Origin: Oreohelix idahoensis | Lineage: Eukaryota > Mollusca > Gastropoda > Stylommatophora > Oreohelicidae | Assembly: GCA_024509875.1 (NCBI GenBank) | Contig: JAMPIV010018971.1 | Coordinates: 58,501-122,500, forward strand | Direction: 5' to 3' | DNA: 64,000 bases | In this document: positions 43,102-54,200 of the stretch, in pieces | Layout of the letters: the number at the start of each line of letters is the position of its first letter | Position numbering within the stretch: the stretch's first letter is position 1 | The notes under the pieces: generated by a model | Told to the model about the DNA's origin: nothing | The model's input: the letters and a program-made list of their open reading frames with translations, nothing else | Databases searched by the model: none | Translations under genes and position numbers: made by a program

Positions 43102-43206
43102 GATCATGTAGGTGTATACTTACCAGGAGCAGTCTTTGCTGCTAGTCAGCTTTACGTAGCGCTCCCGCATGGAAAGACCACAGACAATCTTAAAGTATAT
43201 ATCTAG
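43102..43206 (+). pseudogene. Helitron/Pif1-like helicase C-terminal fragment
   Basis: The plus strand reads DHVGVYLPGAVFAASQLYVA, then LPHGKTTDNLKVYI and a stop. GVYLP-x-x-VF...QLYVAL...DNLKV is the last conserved block of Helitron Rep/helicase proteins and of cellular Pif1 helicases. The canonical Ser-Arg after VAL is Pro-His here. The fragment is cut on its left by the LINE at 43,085 and sits just before the next LINE. Confidence 0.75.
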
Positions 43207-43281
43207 GACATAGACTATCAAGGTAAACATTTTAAAGCTAAACGTACATTTACCCACTTATATAATGTCATTAAAGAGCTG

Positions 43282-44387
43282 TCAGCATACATAGGGACAG
43301 TTTATGGAAAATACTGAGGGCTTATGGAATTCCAAGCTGCATAGTGTCAATTATAAAGAGCCTTTATGCCATCTTTACGTGTATCATTGGGCAGAGCAAC
43401 CTAACCTTTGAAGTGAAGACAGGAGTACGACAGGGATGCCCCTTATCAACCACTCTATTTTTAACAGTCATAGACTGGGTGATGCGCCAGACAACAGAGG
43501 GCAATCCAAGAGGAATAAGATGGACTACATTTTCTACATTGGAAGAAATAGAATATGCAGATGACATTGCACTGCTAGCACATTCACATCAACACATCCA
43601 GGAAAAAACGGATAGACTTAATAAGTATAGCCAGCAGGTGGGTTTGAACATCAACCTAAAGAAGACAGAGGTCATGACGCTCAATGTGAGCAACCCTGAG
43701 CCCATATCAGTAAGGAATCAGCAACTGGAACAGACAGATGCCTTCACATACCTAGGATGCATAGTAACACCAGACGGCGGAGCAAGGAAAGACATCAGCA
43801 ACAGAATGAACAAAGCAAGAACAGCCTTTTTTAGTTTAAACAACATCTGGAAGTCCTCTCAGTACAGCACAAGCACAAAATTAGGATTATATTACAGCTG
43901 TGTGCTTTCTGTGCTTCTCTATGGCGCGGAGAGCTGGAGAGTTACAGAGAAGGAAATGTCGAAATTGTCCTCTTTTCACACAACATGCCTAAGAAAAATT
44001 CTCCGACTTTTTTGGCCGAATACCATCACCAACCAAGATCTGCTTACTCGGAGCAAGCAAGAGGACATGCACACCATCATAGCTGGCAGACGCTGGAGCT
44101 GGGTTGGCCATGTCCTCAGAAGAGACCCCGATGCCATCACAAGAACAGCTATGCTTTGGACCCCTAAAGGAAAACGAAAGAGAGGCCGACCAAAAACAAC
44201 CTGGCGGAGGACTGTGGAGGCTTAGATGAAACGAATGAACTAGAGTTGGGGCCCTGTACGAAGGATGGCCGCCGACCGAGCAAAGTGGAATCAATTTGTT
44301 GTTGCCCTATAAGACGCCACCAGGCGTAATGGCCACTGACTGCTTTGACGGTCGGCGGCTAAGGATCAAAGAAGAAGAAGAAGAAGA
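43282..44387 (+). mobile_element. 5'-truncated LINE family 1 copy, 38-bp TSD
   Basis: Same family as 7,166-9,571, starting inside the RT and ending in (GAA)n. The flanks 43,244-43,281 and 44,388-44,425 repeat a 38-bp sequence (GTACATTTACCCACTTATAT...GTCATTAAAGAGCTG) with one mismatch. Confidence 0.92.
43344..44360 (+). pseudogene. LINE family 1 RT C-terminal half
   Basis: Open from 43,344 to 44,225: GVRQGCPLST, catalytic YADD, FTYLGCIVTPDGG, SVLLYGAESWRVTEKE, WVGHVLRRDP and GKRKRGRPKTTWRRT. It then hits TAG twice (44,223 onward) and TAA near the end, while DRAKWNQFV and DATRRNGH are still readable. The palm motif is intact but fingers and endonuclease are absent. Confidence 0.9.
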
Positions 44388-44644
44388 GTACATTTACCCA
44401 CTTATATTATGTCATTAAAGAGCTGGTACGTAATTAGTCAAATTTCGCTCTATTTACCTATTGCCACTTCTCTTTTTCTTAATGTGCTGCAGATGCGGAT
44501 AAGTTAAATTGTTAGCTTTAATTCTTCTTCTGCCATTATTTTAACGAGTATATATATATATATGCTCTTTAAGACAAAATTAAGATGTTACATCTGGATT
44601 TTATTTCTAGCCAATTCATCACAAAGAAAAGTATAAAAATGCAT

Positions 44645-44914
44645 TTTTTTTTTTTTAACCAGCGGCACTTGGGCTTTCAGCCCTTCGGCCCAATGACATG
44701 TCATTGCGAGGCTGGGGAACCTGAGGACTTTCCTTCCAACCCGGTAAGAAGCTTCGCTCCTTCCCATCCACTGAGGGTTTATCACAGGAGCCGTTCAGGC
44801 TATTCAGTCAAATTTCCGGCCGTAAACATTTCTTCAAACGCCGACGCCCGGGTTTGAACCATGAACACCTGGTCGCCAGTACAACGCCGAAGCCATTACA
44901 CCAGCGCGGCTCCC
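44645..44914 (-). mobile_element. tRNA-derived SINE family B, 12-bp TSD
   Basis: Antisense copy of the 23,472-23,723 element, with poly-T at its left end and a B box (GGTTTGAACC context) and A box at the right. ATAAAAATGCAT flanks at 44,633-44,644 and 44,915-44,926. Confidence 0.92.
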
Positions 44915-44926
44915 ATAAAAATGCAT

Positions 44927-45730
44927 AAATTACCTTAATGAATTTCGCGTCATTCAAACATACAAACGACGAACAATATATAGTTTGATTTTAAACTTTT
45001 GAATTTAATGCTGTGAGAAAGCAACTGCGGTCAATTGTATGGACGGTTTCTGAGACTTCCTCCATGTTTTTTTTCCTCTGTACCTATCTTAGACGCAGTT
45101 CACAGGCTAAGAACCCCTGGTCTAGAGAAAGGTCAAGTACGTACGTGTTTCTGTGTGATGGCCAAATTATAAGTCCTTGACTGAGTGCGTTAGTGCTTTA
45201 AAAAAAAAATAACCCTTGTCAAGAAATCGTTGCTTTGTTTTCTTTCTCCGTTCGCTCTCACATAATTACATCTCCAGGGTGATAGAAAAGTCACTCCCCC
45301 CCCCCCGTTCCCCCTCGCCCCCCCCCCCCCCCCCCCCCCATTTTAAAATCCTAACTTGTATCTAGTGGATATACATTATACAAAGAGCAATAACTGCCAT
45401 TTCACATTTGATTAATACGCTGAATATGTTTTTGCAGAAATAACATGAAGTAAAATGAAAAACTAATATGGCGAATAAATTGACGTTACGAGAGACAGCA
45501 GAAAAGTTCTTCCGTCTGATGTCAAGTGTTGAACAAACCGGATGTGACATTGAGCTGAAAATGATGGTGTGACGTGGTATTTTTTTATAATAAAATGATA
45601 GTTAATTGCATTTATTTCGACGTTTGTTTCACATAAATTAGTTGGAGAGGAGTGGAGTAGTAACAGTTTATAAATACGTGGTGACATTTCAATGACCCTG
45701 TTATTCTCTCATTAAAGATGGTCGTCTGTT
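44927..45730. other. Unassigned DNA with poly-C tract
   Basis: Two long C runs (45,294-45,340) could form G-quadruplex on the minus strand. Repeat end AGGCTAAGAACCCCTGGTCT at about 45,105. No gene. Confidence 0.5.
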
Positions 45731-45827
45731 TAATTTTTCTGTCAAGAGGGTTGGTAAAGATCATGCAGTGTATCTGCTCGTCTCGTGGAGTTGACATTTC
45801 TGAAGGATGTGATTCTATTTTTTTTTC

Positions 45828-45860
45828 CCCCCCCCCCCCCCCACACACACACACACATGG
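45828..45860. repeat. Poly-C followed by (CA)n
   Basis: TTTTTTCC, then C15, then CACACA. It lies at the 3' tail side of a minus-strand LINE fragment. Confidence 0.9.
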
Positions 45861-46345
45861 ACACATGTCTCCCTTTCTCATCACACTTCAGCTCCCTAAG
45901 GAGTAAGGCCTTCAACAAATTTAAGTAATGTCTTCCTGCCTCGTGCCACAGTTCAAGGTCTTTCCATGTCTTCCTACCTCGTGCCACAGTTCAAGGTCTT
46001 TCCATGTCTTCCTGCCTCGTGCCACAGTTCAAGGTCTTTTAATGTCTTCCTGCCTCGTGCCACAGTTCAAGGTCTTTTCATGTCTTCGTGCCTCGTGCCA
46101 CAGTTCAAGGTCTTTCCATGTCTTCCTGCCTCGTGCCACAGTTCGAGGTCTTTCCATGTCTTCCTGCCTCGTGCCACAGTTCAAGGTCTTTTAATGTCTT
46201 CCTGCCTCGTGCCACAGTTCAAGGTCTTTCCATGTCTTCCTGCCTCGTGCCACAGTTCAAGGTCTTTCCATGTCTTCCTAATGCCACTCAGATCTGGCTC
46301 CAATTGTCTTCTTAACGTGTTCTTCCGTCTTCCGTGAAACACGTA
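45861..46345 (-). mobile_element. LINE C-terminal fragment expanded by a 38-bp minisatellite
   Basis: On the minus strand, before the array: NTLRRQLEPDLSGIRKTWKD. After it: LLKALLLRELKCDEKG. Together these are the last 60 or so residues of an RTE-like ORF2, as in TWKELEMMARDRRTW...FVEGLCSFG of family 2. The array consists of repeats of the TWKDLELWHEAGR segment. Confidence 0.8.
45928..46279. repeat. 38-bp minisatellite, about 9 units
   Basis: Unit ATGTCTTCCTGCCTCGTGCC followed by ACAGTTCAAGGTCTTTCC, nine times with few variants. Confidence 0.97.
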
Positions 46346-46452
46346 AAAAATGTTTCTTCAAGAAAAAATCTATTTGTTATTCACGACTGTTTCTGTCAGT
46401 TCGAAGTACACACGAAATGTATGAATATTCAGTATTTTGTGCCCAAAATATA

Positions 46453-47051
46453 CTACTGGACAAAAGTTAAGGGCCACCATTCAGTTTAGACAAGGTTTAT
46501 ATAATTGATTGGCAAACTGTAAAGACAAGTGAAAATGTCATTAAAATTGAGCTCAGAGAAATGTGTATACATTTATGTGTGCACTAGGTTAATTTTTTTT
46601 AAATGTCCAAAAACTGGGTCACTTTAACCCGCACGTGAAAATTGCCATTGTTGCTGCAAAAACTCGTGGTTTTTGCAACACGCCCCACTAGTTCAAAAGG
46701 TGAAAAAAAGAGTTGAATTTTAATGCACGTGGAAAATGATCATCGGTAAAGAGTGTTCACCGTTGGTATGCAATAAATCAGTATGACAAGTGGTCGAAAT
46801 GATCACTGCATTAGCCATGCCACCAAGGAGAAGTCTCAGCACTGTAGACCGTGGTCGAGCCATGGCATGGATTCAGGATGGTCAATCTGTTCGTCATGTT
46901 GCAAGACGTTTAGTAGTGTCCCACTCTACCATTCAGAGACTTCTTGAGAGATTTCAAGCTACCGGACATTTGGAAAATCGACCCTGCTCACGAAGAATTA
47001 TATTAACCTTGTCTAAACTGAATGGCGGCCCTTAACTTTTGTCCAGTACTG
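46453..47051 (+). mobile_element. Internally deleted Tc1-like transposon with about 47-bp TIRs
   Basis: The left end (46,453-46,500) and right end (47,004-47,051) are inverted repeats of CTGGACAAAAGTTAAGGGCC and GCCATTCAGTTTAGACAAGG, next to TA on each side. Total 599 bp, so most of the transposase is gone. Confidence 0.88.
46790..47003 (+). pseudogene. Tc1-like transposase N-terminal HTH remnant
   Basis: It reads RGRAMAWIQDGQSVRHVARR, LVVSHSTIQRLLERFQATGH and ENRPCSRR. This is the paired-like helix-turn-helix that binds the TIRs in Tc1 transposases. The right TIR follows directly, so the linker and DDE domain are deleted. A truncated DNA-binding protein could compete with transposase, but expression is unknown. 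Confidence 0.85.
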
Positions 47052-47480
47052 TAGTATACTTCTTCTTCTTCAAGCACATTGCCGGGTAGCGTAGGTATCG
47101 TGTGCCTCCACAACTTCCCGTCTTCAGTACTGTTAATCTGTTATGTAATTGACTTCTTTCCATGCTATGATGTTACATTGTCCAGTATCGTCTTTATGTG
47201 TTTTGTCATCATATGTTCTTCAATACTACCTGGTGTCATAACAAGTTCCAGCTTTCATGATATGCCAAAAATACGCTAGTATGAACTAACATATGCTCCC
47301 TGTTTATTATTTTATAACATTGATATTTAATTATTTGTAATTTCATTGCATGTATTTCCTCCTTTGCTTAGATATAAGTTATCTTATTCTTCCCACACAT
47401 TATATAAATATATATTTGACACTTTCGTAAACCTTCTCAGTAAACATATGCACGTATGATTGATTGTAAAAAAAAAAGGA
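47052..47480. other. Unassigned DNA
   Basis: AT-rich; no gene or repeat is recognised. Confidence 0.4.
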
Positions 47481-47725
47481 TCCCGTTACACGCCCATTGA
47501 GGCATATTGGGAATATGGTGTTTGGCCCATATTTTTTTTGACCATCGGCACACTAGGGGTGACGTGGTCAACACCACGCCGGACGCCTTAACCTTCCCAG
47601 AGTAACTCTGGTACCCAGTTGGGGCTGGGTCGACCCAGGAGCCGTTTGCGGCCTAAAAAAACCCACCTCATCTGGGGATCGAACCATAGACCAGTGAGCT
47701 AGGAAGCTGTGACAGAGAGATTTAT
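47480..47725 (-). mobile_element. tRNA-headed SINE, minus strand (family A-related)
   Basis: On the minus strand there is a B box GGTTCGATCCCC and A-box-like TAGCTCACTGG. The core GGGTCGACCCAGCCCCAACTGGGTACC is close to family A. Poly-T lies at about 47,532. Ends are not fixed by a TSD. Confidence 0.65.
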
Positions 47726-48286
47726 GATTAATAAATTTCAGATATCTATTCTTTATTCTACACTTGTCTTTTCCTTTAATTCCGCTCTTTTACCGTTCTT
47801 TCGCTCTTTTACCTTTCTTTTTGCATACGCTAGATTGTTAGCAATTCGTACCGTTGTCACTTTCCTTTCTAATAGTTAGCAACGCATTTTATTGCTGTTA
47901 GCTAAGGTTCTTTGATGAGACCGAATCGTGGTAATTCGTTCTAGACAGGGATAAGAAGTAGACGATCGTCTATCACTTTTCTCAAATTTGCTCGCCTATA
48001 AGTTAATTATTCACGAGGTAAGATTTGAGATGAAAGACCAGCGTGCGGGTATTTCGTTTATGACCAGAGTCTGCAGGCGATAATATATGTAGATTTTATT
48101 TCATCCAGATCTTAATAGAGACCTGGTCGGCATGAGTGTGAAGAAATTCGTTTCATTTAGTAGAATGAACAAGGAAATATGTAAATCTGGACGTAGGTGT
48201 TACACCTGGCAAATGAGTCGGGTTTTCGGGTTTTAGACGTAATATTTTCCTTTAATTTCAGAGATATATACTCTGGAAATCTAACT
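47726..48286. other. Unassigned DNA upstream of half-LINE copy 2
   Basis: No gene is recognised. A CTTT-rich segment lies at about 47,765-47,825. Confidence 0.4.
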
Positions 48287-48385
48287 TTATTCATTCAGCA
48301 CAACCAGCGGAACCGTCCAGCGAACAAGACACCAACGTCCTACTCAGGACGCCACTATTCGAAAAAAGATCGCGTTATCATCAAC

Positions 48386-50170
48386 ATGACCCGAAATAAA
48401 CCACACGCAAAAAAGAGGAAGGTTCACACCAGCCCACCAGCGCAGAACAGCCAGGGGAATAACAAAGCCACAAACAACAAAGACAGACAGCCAGAGAGCA
48501 AGACTGCCCCAAGTACTCGTGCCGGGACCGATCCTTCTCCAACTCTTGACACGACGACGGAGTTAGCTGCGACGTGTATCGACTCGACAGAAAGCCTGAG
48601 GGGCCCGACTCCTTGCGAGGCAGAGAAGGGAGCAGAAGCAAACGGTTCCGACTTTGATGATGAAGACCCAGAATATGACTACATGATGAGAGCGTTAGAG
48701 CAGATAGAACAGATGTCAGAAGATGAAGACAAGATTGAAGCGTTAGAACCGATAAGTCAGATGCTGGAAAGAAGAGAGAAAAGACGACAGGAGCCTAAAA
48801 CCCAGGGGCCACCACCACACGTACCCGGATCGTCAGCAGAAACCCTGCCTACCACAGAGAAGCTACGCCAAACACAGAAGACACCACCACACGATGCCGG
48901 CGATACAGATGCGATAGAGAGGTGCGTTAAGATCACTCAGATGGCTGGAGGCGAGGCGTCACTCAGGGCCCTACCAGATGACAAAGTAATCTGCATCCTC
49001 GAGTCAATAACTGGCAGGTGAGGCATCTCTAAAGTAAGGAGACACGAAAAGGGAGTCGTGCTGTCCCTTAACAACACTTCAACAACCGCCTCGCTGATGA
49101 CAGAACTGGAGGCCGGTGCAAAAGAAGTCCAGCTGCCCCACCAGATAAAAGTGGTGGTGGAAATGTACAAGACAACAAAGAAGTTTGTCATAAGAGGGGT
49201 GGACAACAGATGGCCCGCAAGCGAGATTCAGAACAACCTACAATCCGAAAACACAGACGTCAAAATAACACAGGTCGAAAGGTTAAAATCATGGGACAAG
49301 AAAGACACCAAGCTGATGATAGTAACGGTGGAAGGATCGACAAGATCCGAGAGACTGACGCTACAAAGAACAACAAAAAAGACAGAACCATATATACCTC
49401 CGGTAATGCAGTGCTCCAACTGCCAACAGTTTTCGCACACTAAGAAAACATGCAGGAGAGATGCAGTCTGCCGATATTGCGCGGGAAACCACCAATATGG
49501 CGACTGCCCCAGGGCGAAGGAGGACCAAAACTACAAAGCAGCTAACGCAAACCGCACTTGTGCAAACTGCCTCGGAAACCACGGGGCAAGGTACCGAGGC
49601 TGCCCGATGTTCCAAGAAACTAAGAACATATTGAAGGAAGCGTTAACCAAAAACATCTTCTTCAGAGAGGCCAAACACAAAGTGGCGGCGGATGTTGCAG
49701 AAAAACAGCGCACGATAGACAGACGACAGTTACACAAACTGACCGCTGAAGTCAAAGAAATGAAAATGAAATTGCAGATCGAAAACAGAAGTAAGCAGGC
49801 CTCCGAAGAACCATCCGACAGTGAAGATACGATAGATATACAGAACATAAAACACATGATGGAAGAAAAGAAAAGAATCCAGCAACAGGTAGAAGCAGAT
49901 GTCAAGAAGCTGACAGAGCTGACAGAAGAAAACACCAAAATCCTGAAAAGAATAGAAGCAGAAAGAATAGCCATTGAGAAATTTTCATCAAACAGCACGC
50001 GAGAAACCAAAACGAACAACCAAACAGAAGAAGAAATCATCGAAGAAACGCTAGAACAGCTACTACCAACGACAATTGAAAAAGCACTATTACAGATACA
50101 GGAAAGCAAGAAGACAAAAGAAACTGAAACTAGGAGCGTAAAAACACACAAAACCAAACAAGCCAGATAG
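48386..50170 (+). CDS. Gag-like ORF1p with CCHC knuckles (half-LINE copy 2), one stop
   Basis: The ATG at 48,386 starts MTRNKPHAKKRKV as in copy 1. The acidic N-terminal region and KITQMAGGEASLRALPDDKV are followed by a TGA at 49,019-49,021. Copy 1 has AGA there; CGA to TGA by deamination is likely. Reading resumes in the same frame: IPPVMQCSNCQQFSHTKKTC, CRYCAGNHQYGDC and CANCLGNHGARYRGC knuckles, then an uninterrupted coiled coil (KRIQQQVEADVKKLTEL) ending KTKQAR. Expected role: RNA binding and RNP assembly, possibly in trans with another LINE's ORF2. One stop makes this copy non-functional unless read through. Confidence 0.87.
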
Positions 50171-50253
50171 CGAGGCAGGACATAAAAAACGCCATGAACG
50201 CGGCACGGCACCACAAACGGAGAAACAAAGAGGAATCCAGACAGCCAGCTAGT

Positions 50254-50269
50254 GGTCCTTTTCAGGACC
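50254..50269 (+). promoter_or_regulatory. Histone-type 3' stem-loop in half-LINE copy 2
   Basis: GGTCCT-TTTC-AGGACC: 6-bp stem, TTTC loop, an exact match to the histone mRNA stem-loop consensus. A purine-rich AGGAAAGTGA lies about 18 nt downstream, where a histone downstream element would be. Confidence 0.7.
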
Positions 50270-50438
50270 AGTCATCTCCAGAACTAGGAAAGTGATACCA
50301 TCGAAGATGTTAACATACAATATACCCCAATATAACCGTTTGTAACCCTTCAATGGGTTTTGGTTGAACAGAGTATTACAGCAAAATAACAGACGCAAGG
50401 AACAAAAAATTATTCATTCAGTACTGCCACAGCTTTAG

Positions 50439-50562
50439 AGAGACATCTAGCTCGTAGTTCTAGAACACATTATATAAAGTGAAGTTGTTAGTTTCTCGTT
50501 AGAGACATCTAGCTGAGTTCTAGAATACATTATATAAAGAGAAGTTCTTTAGTTTCTCGTGG
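50439..50562 (+). promoter_or_regulatory. Duplicated 62-bp TATA-bearing unit
   Basis: Two tandem units each contain GTTCTAGAA (a two-pentamer heat-shock-type palindrome) and, 8 bp on, TATATAAAG. It looks like a duplicated core promoter. No ORF follows before 51.5 kb. Confidence 0.4.
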
Positions 50563-51039
50563 AGATAATCTCAAGAGTTTGTGTGAAGGTAAAATAATAT
50601 ATTGATTGTATTTGTGAGTGATTTAAGTGGTAAATCGCCTATTATATCTTCACTAGATTTCTGTGCAGAGTGATTAAATGATAATACAGTTATATTCTTT
50701 AAGTTTTCGGCGTTATAGTGGATAGCAAAATAAATTGTAATTTCTAGCTAAAACTCTTACAGCTATAAATAAATTTAATTAAATTGCTAGTAACCAGTCC
50801 GAGAATATTTTAACTAACTAGTAAACGCACTGATTCATCATTGAGTATTGACGAAATTTATTTATATATATTTCTAATTCATGATGATTGATTTTTTTTT
50901 CAATGACTAGAATATATTTCACGGAAGTTTAAACGATGAGACAAGAGCTAAGCTTATAGTCTCTAACTTTAAAGTTAATAACCGAAATGAATATTATAAT
51001 TTTACGCGAGGGTAGGATAGGATGTGTGTAGAATATTAT
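50563..51039. other. Unassigned AT-rich DNA
   Basis: No gene is recognised. A GAAG/GTAAAATA at about 50,590 resembles a splice donor after the putative promoter, but this is weak. Confidence 0.35.
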
Positions 51040-51232
<193 letters not shown>

Positions 51233-51244
51233 TTAGTATTCTGT

Positions 51245-54200
51245 GGGGTCCAAATGGGGCAGTGATGCGCAATACAAGACTCAACATGTCTCTTAGCCTC
51301 TCCTGCCCAAGTCTACCTCACCTACTCGTGGTGGACCCCGTTATACCCAGTAATCTTGCCGAAGGTTGGGTATCAACCCCAGCGGGAGGCAAGATGGGAC
51401 AGCAAACGAGGTAAAGGCAAAATCAAATCCCCCAGCAGAGGGGGAGGCATGAGCACACTCTGCCTTAAGAAACAGGTGCTGAAGTCAGATGTACCAGGCC
51501 AGGAGGCGCACCAGCAACCATGGTACCATGCAACCCGCTTTGGTTTAATATGTCTACACAACAGATGTCAAAAAATTATCGTTATGGTGCTCGCCCTGTG
51601 AAGTCCCTCCAGGCAGGAGCAGTGCCGGATTCTGAGCCTCGACAGAATCCACCCTCAGCTACTGGAGGTCTCCTTAGTCCGCCAAATGGAGCCAGGAGGC
51701 GGAAGGAGAAAGTAACTGGCCAACCAGATAAGACGACGGCCCCTCTGAATGTCATGCATTGGAATGCAGAGGGAGTCAACAACAAAAAGACTGAACTAGA
51801 GAATACCCTATTTCGGAAAGAAATTAGCATATGCTGCATACAAGAAACCCACCTACAGGAAGGAAAACATTTTAAGATACGGGGCTATCAATGCTTCAGA
51901 GTTGACAGAAAAGATCGGAAGAAGGGTGGCATACTAACACTGATAAGGAATAACCTCAACGCTATAGAATCCAAGACATATAAAGAAGGTGCAGAATACC
52001 AAGTAATCCATCTAAAACATAACACTCTGGAACTGGATCTCCTAAACTTCTACTGCCCCAATGACATACCACTGAACATGACTAGCATAGATGTCCCCAT
52101 TGGCAACTTCCTAGCGGTGGGAGACTTCAACAGCCATTCCCAAAGCTGGGGATACAACCAGCTAGATAGAAGGGGCGAAGAGATAGAAAACTGGCAAGAC
52201 GACAATAACCTAACCCTTCTAAACAACCCTAATGATCCTCCAACCTTTTACTCCAGAAGATGGCATAGCACCTCTACTCCAGACCTGGCATTCTGCACAC
52301 CTGATTTGGCTGGGATAGTGGAAAGGGAAATAGGAGAACAACTCGGTGGAAGTGATCATCGTCCTGTATTCATCAAAATTAATAGAACAATTAATACAAG
52401 TCCAAGTCAGCCAAGATGGAATTATAAAAAAGCAAATTGGTCCATTTATCAACACAGAGCAAATCTGCTTACAAAAGATATTAAGGTACTAGACAGAGAC
52501 ATTAACAGAGTCATCTGGGATTTTAATAATGGAGTACTCAAGGCAGCAAAGGAGACAATACCGAGAGGAGCGAGGAAGAACTATGTACCATATTGGTCCA
52601 ACACACTACAAAACCTACATGAAGATATGAATGAAGCAAGGCACACTGCAGAGGTACAACCATCCCAACAGAACCATATCATGCTACAAAAGGCAAAAGC
52701 AAAATTCATTAAAGGAAAGCTAGAAGCCCAGAGGAGAAGCTGGAGGGAAAAAACATATAAACTAAACCTTGAAAAGGAAGGGAGAAAGTTGTGGAAACTC
52801 ACTAAACAATTGAATGACGATAACAATTCTCAACGACAAACCATTACACTAGACGATGCAGGGAAACTATATATACCGGCAAACAAGCAGCAGACATATT
52901 TGCGGAATCCTACAGAAATGAAAGTAACATCTCCGTCAATTTACGCAGACAACGAGACATTCGTCAAGAAATAATCCACACTAGAACTAATGGAAACAGT
53001 CCGGACGTTATGTCCAAACCTTTCAATATGGACGAGTTAAAAACAGCCGTGTGGAAACTTAAAGACAGGAAATCACCAGGCCCGGATGGTATAACCAACG
53101 AAATGCTAAAACACCTAGGATATACAGCAATGAGCAAACTGTTGCAAATATACAACTACAGTTGGATGACAGGCAGTGTGCCACAGATATGGAGAGAGGC
53201 GCTCATGTGTCCCATCATAAAGAAAGGAAAAGACAACAGGAAGGCCACCAGCTACAGACCAATAAGCCTAACAAGCTGTGTATGTAAGACAATGGAGAGG
53301 ATGATCAACAGAAGATTGAAATGGTACTTGGAATCCGAGAAAATTTTAGTGCCAGAACAAGCAGGGTTTAGAGAGTGCAGCAGCACAGAAGACCAAATCA
53401 CATACCTGTCACAGATCGTTGAAGATGCCTTCCAAGAAAAGAGAAAAGTCTTTACCCTATGGATAGATCTCCAAAAAGCTTTTGACAAAGTATGGAAAGA
53501 CGGGTTAATAGTAAAACTGCAAAGGAACGGAATCAAGGGTAATATGAGAAAATGGATCCAGTCGTTCCTACACAATCGGAAAGCAAGAGTCACTATGGAA
53601 GGTCACAACAGCAAGAAAATCCTCCTAAAACATGGAGTTCCTCAAGGCTCAGTATTGTCTCCCACCCTGTTCCTTGTATTCATCAATGACCTCATCCACG
53701 ATCTGCCACAAGGTGTGAGAGCTGCCCTATACGCTGACGACTTGGTGGTGTGGTGTGTAGAAGAACATCTAACTATCGCTAATAAGCGAATACAAAGGGC
53801 AGCAGACAACATAGCAGCATGGGCAGAGAAATGGATGGTGCAGATCAACGCTGAAAAATCATCAACAACACTTTTCACGCTCTCCAACAAAGACAAAGCA
53901 GGAGAGATACGACTTGGAAATATACATGTCCAAACAGATGAGGAACCGGTGTACTTGGGCATTACATTAGATAAGAGAATGACATGGAGGCACCACATCG
54001 AGAGAACAGAGGCTAAAGCGAGAAGAAAACTTTCCATACTGAGGAAAATAGCTGGATCAAGTTGGGGAGCTAACGAAACAACACTAAAGAAAGTGTATAC
54101 AGGTGCAATAAGACCTATATTAGAGTACGGATCAGCAGCATGGTCTACAGCAGCCAAATCACACCTACAAGCCTTAGATAAAGTACAAAATCAAGCGCTT

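Larger units (their letters stand above)
48299..50409 (+). mobile_element. ORF1-only non-LTR retroelement (half-LINE), copy 2, 12-bp TSD
   Basis: TTATTCATTCAG at 48,287-48,298 and 50,410-50,421 bounds a 2.1-kb insertion. It holds an 87-bp 5' UTR, ORF1, a 3' UTR with one histone-type hairpin, a terminal hairpin region (AACCCTTCAATGGGTT) and an A-rich end. The 3' 130 bp closely match copy 1 (16,592) although the proteins have diverged. The TSD right after the tail shows that no ORF2 belonged to this insertion; the ORF2 element at 51,245 has its own TSD. Confidence 0.85.
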
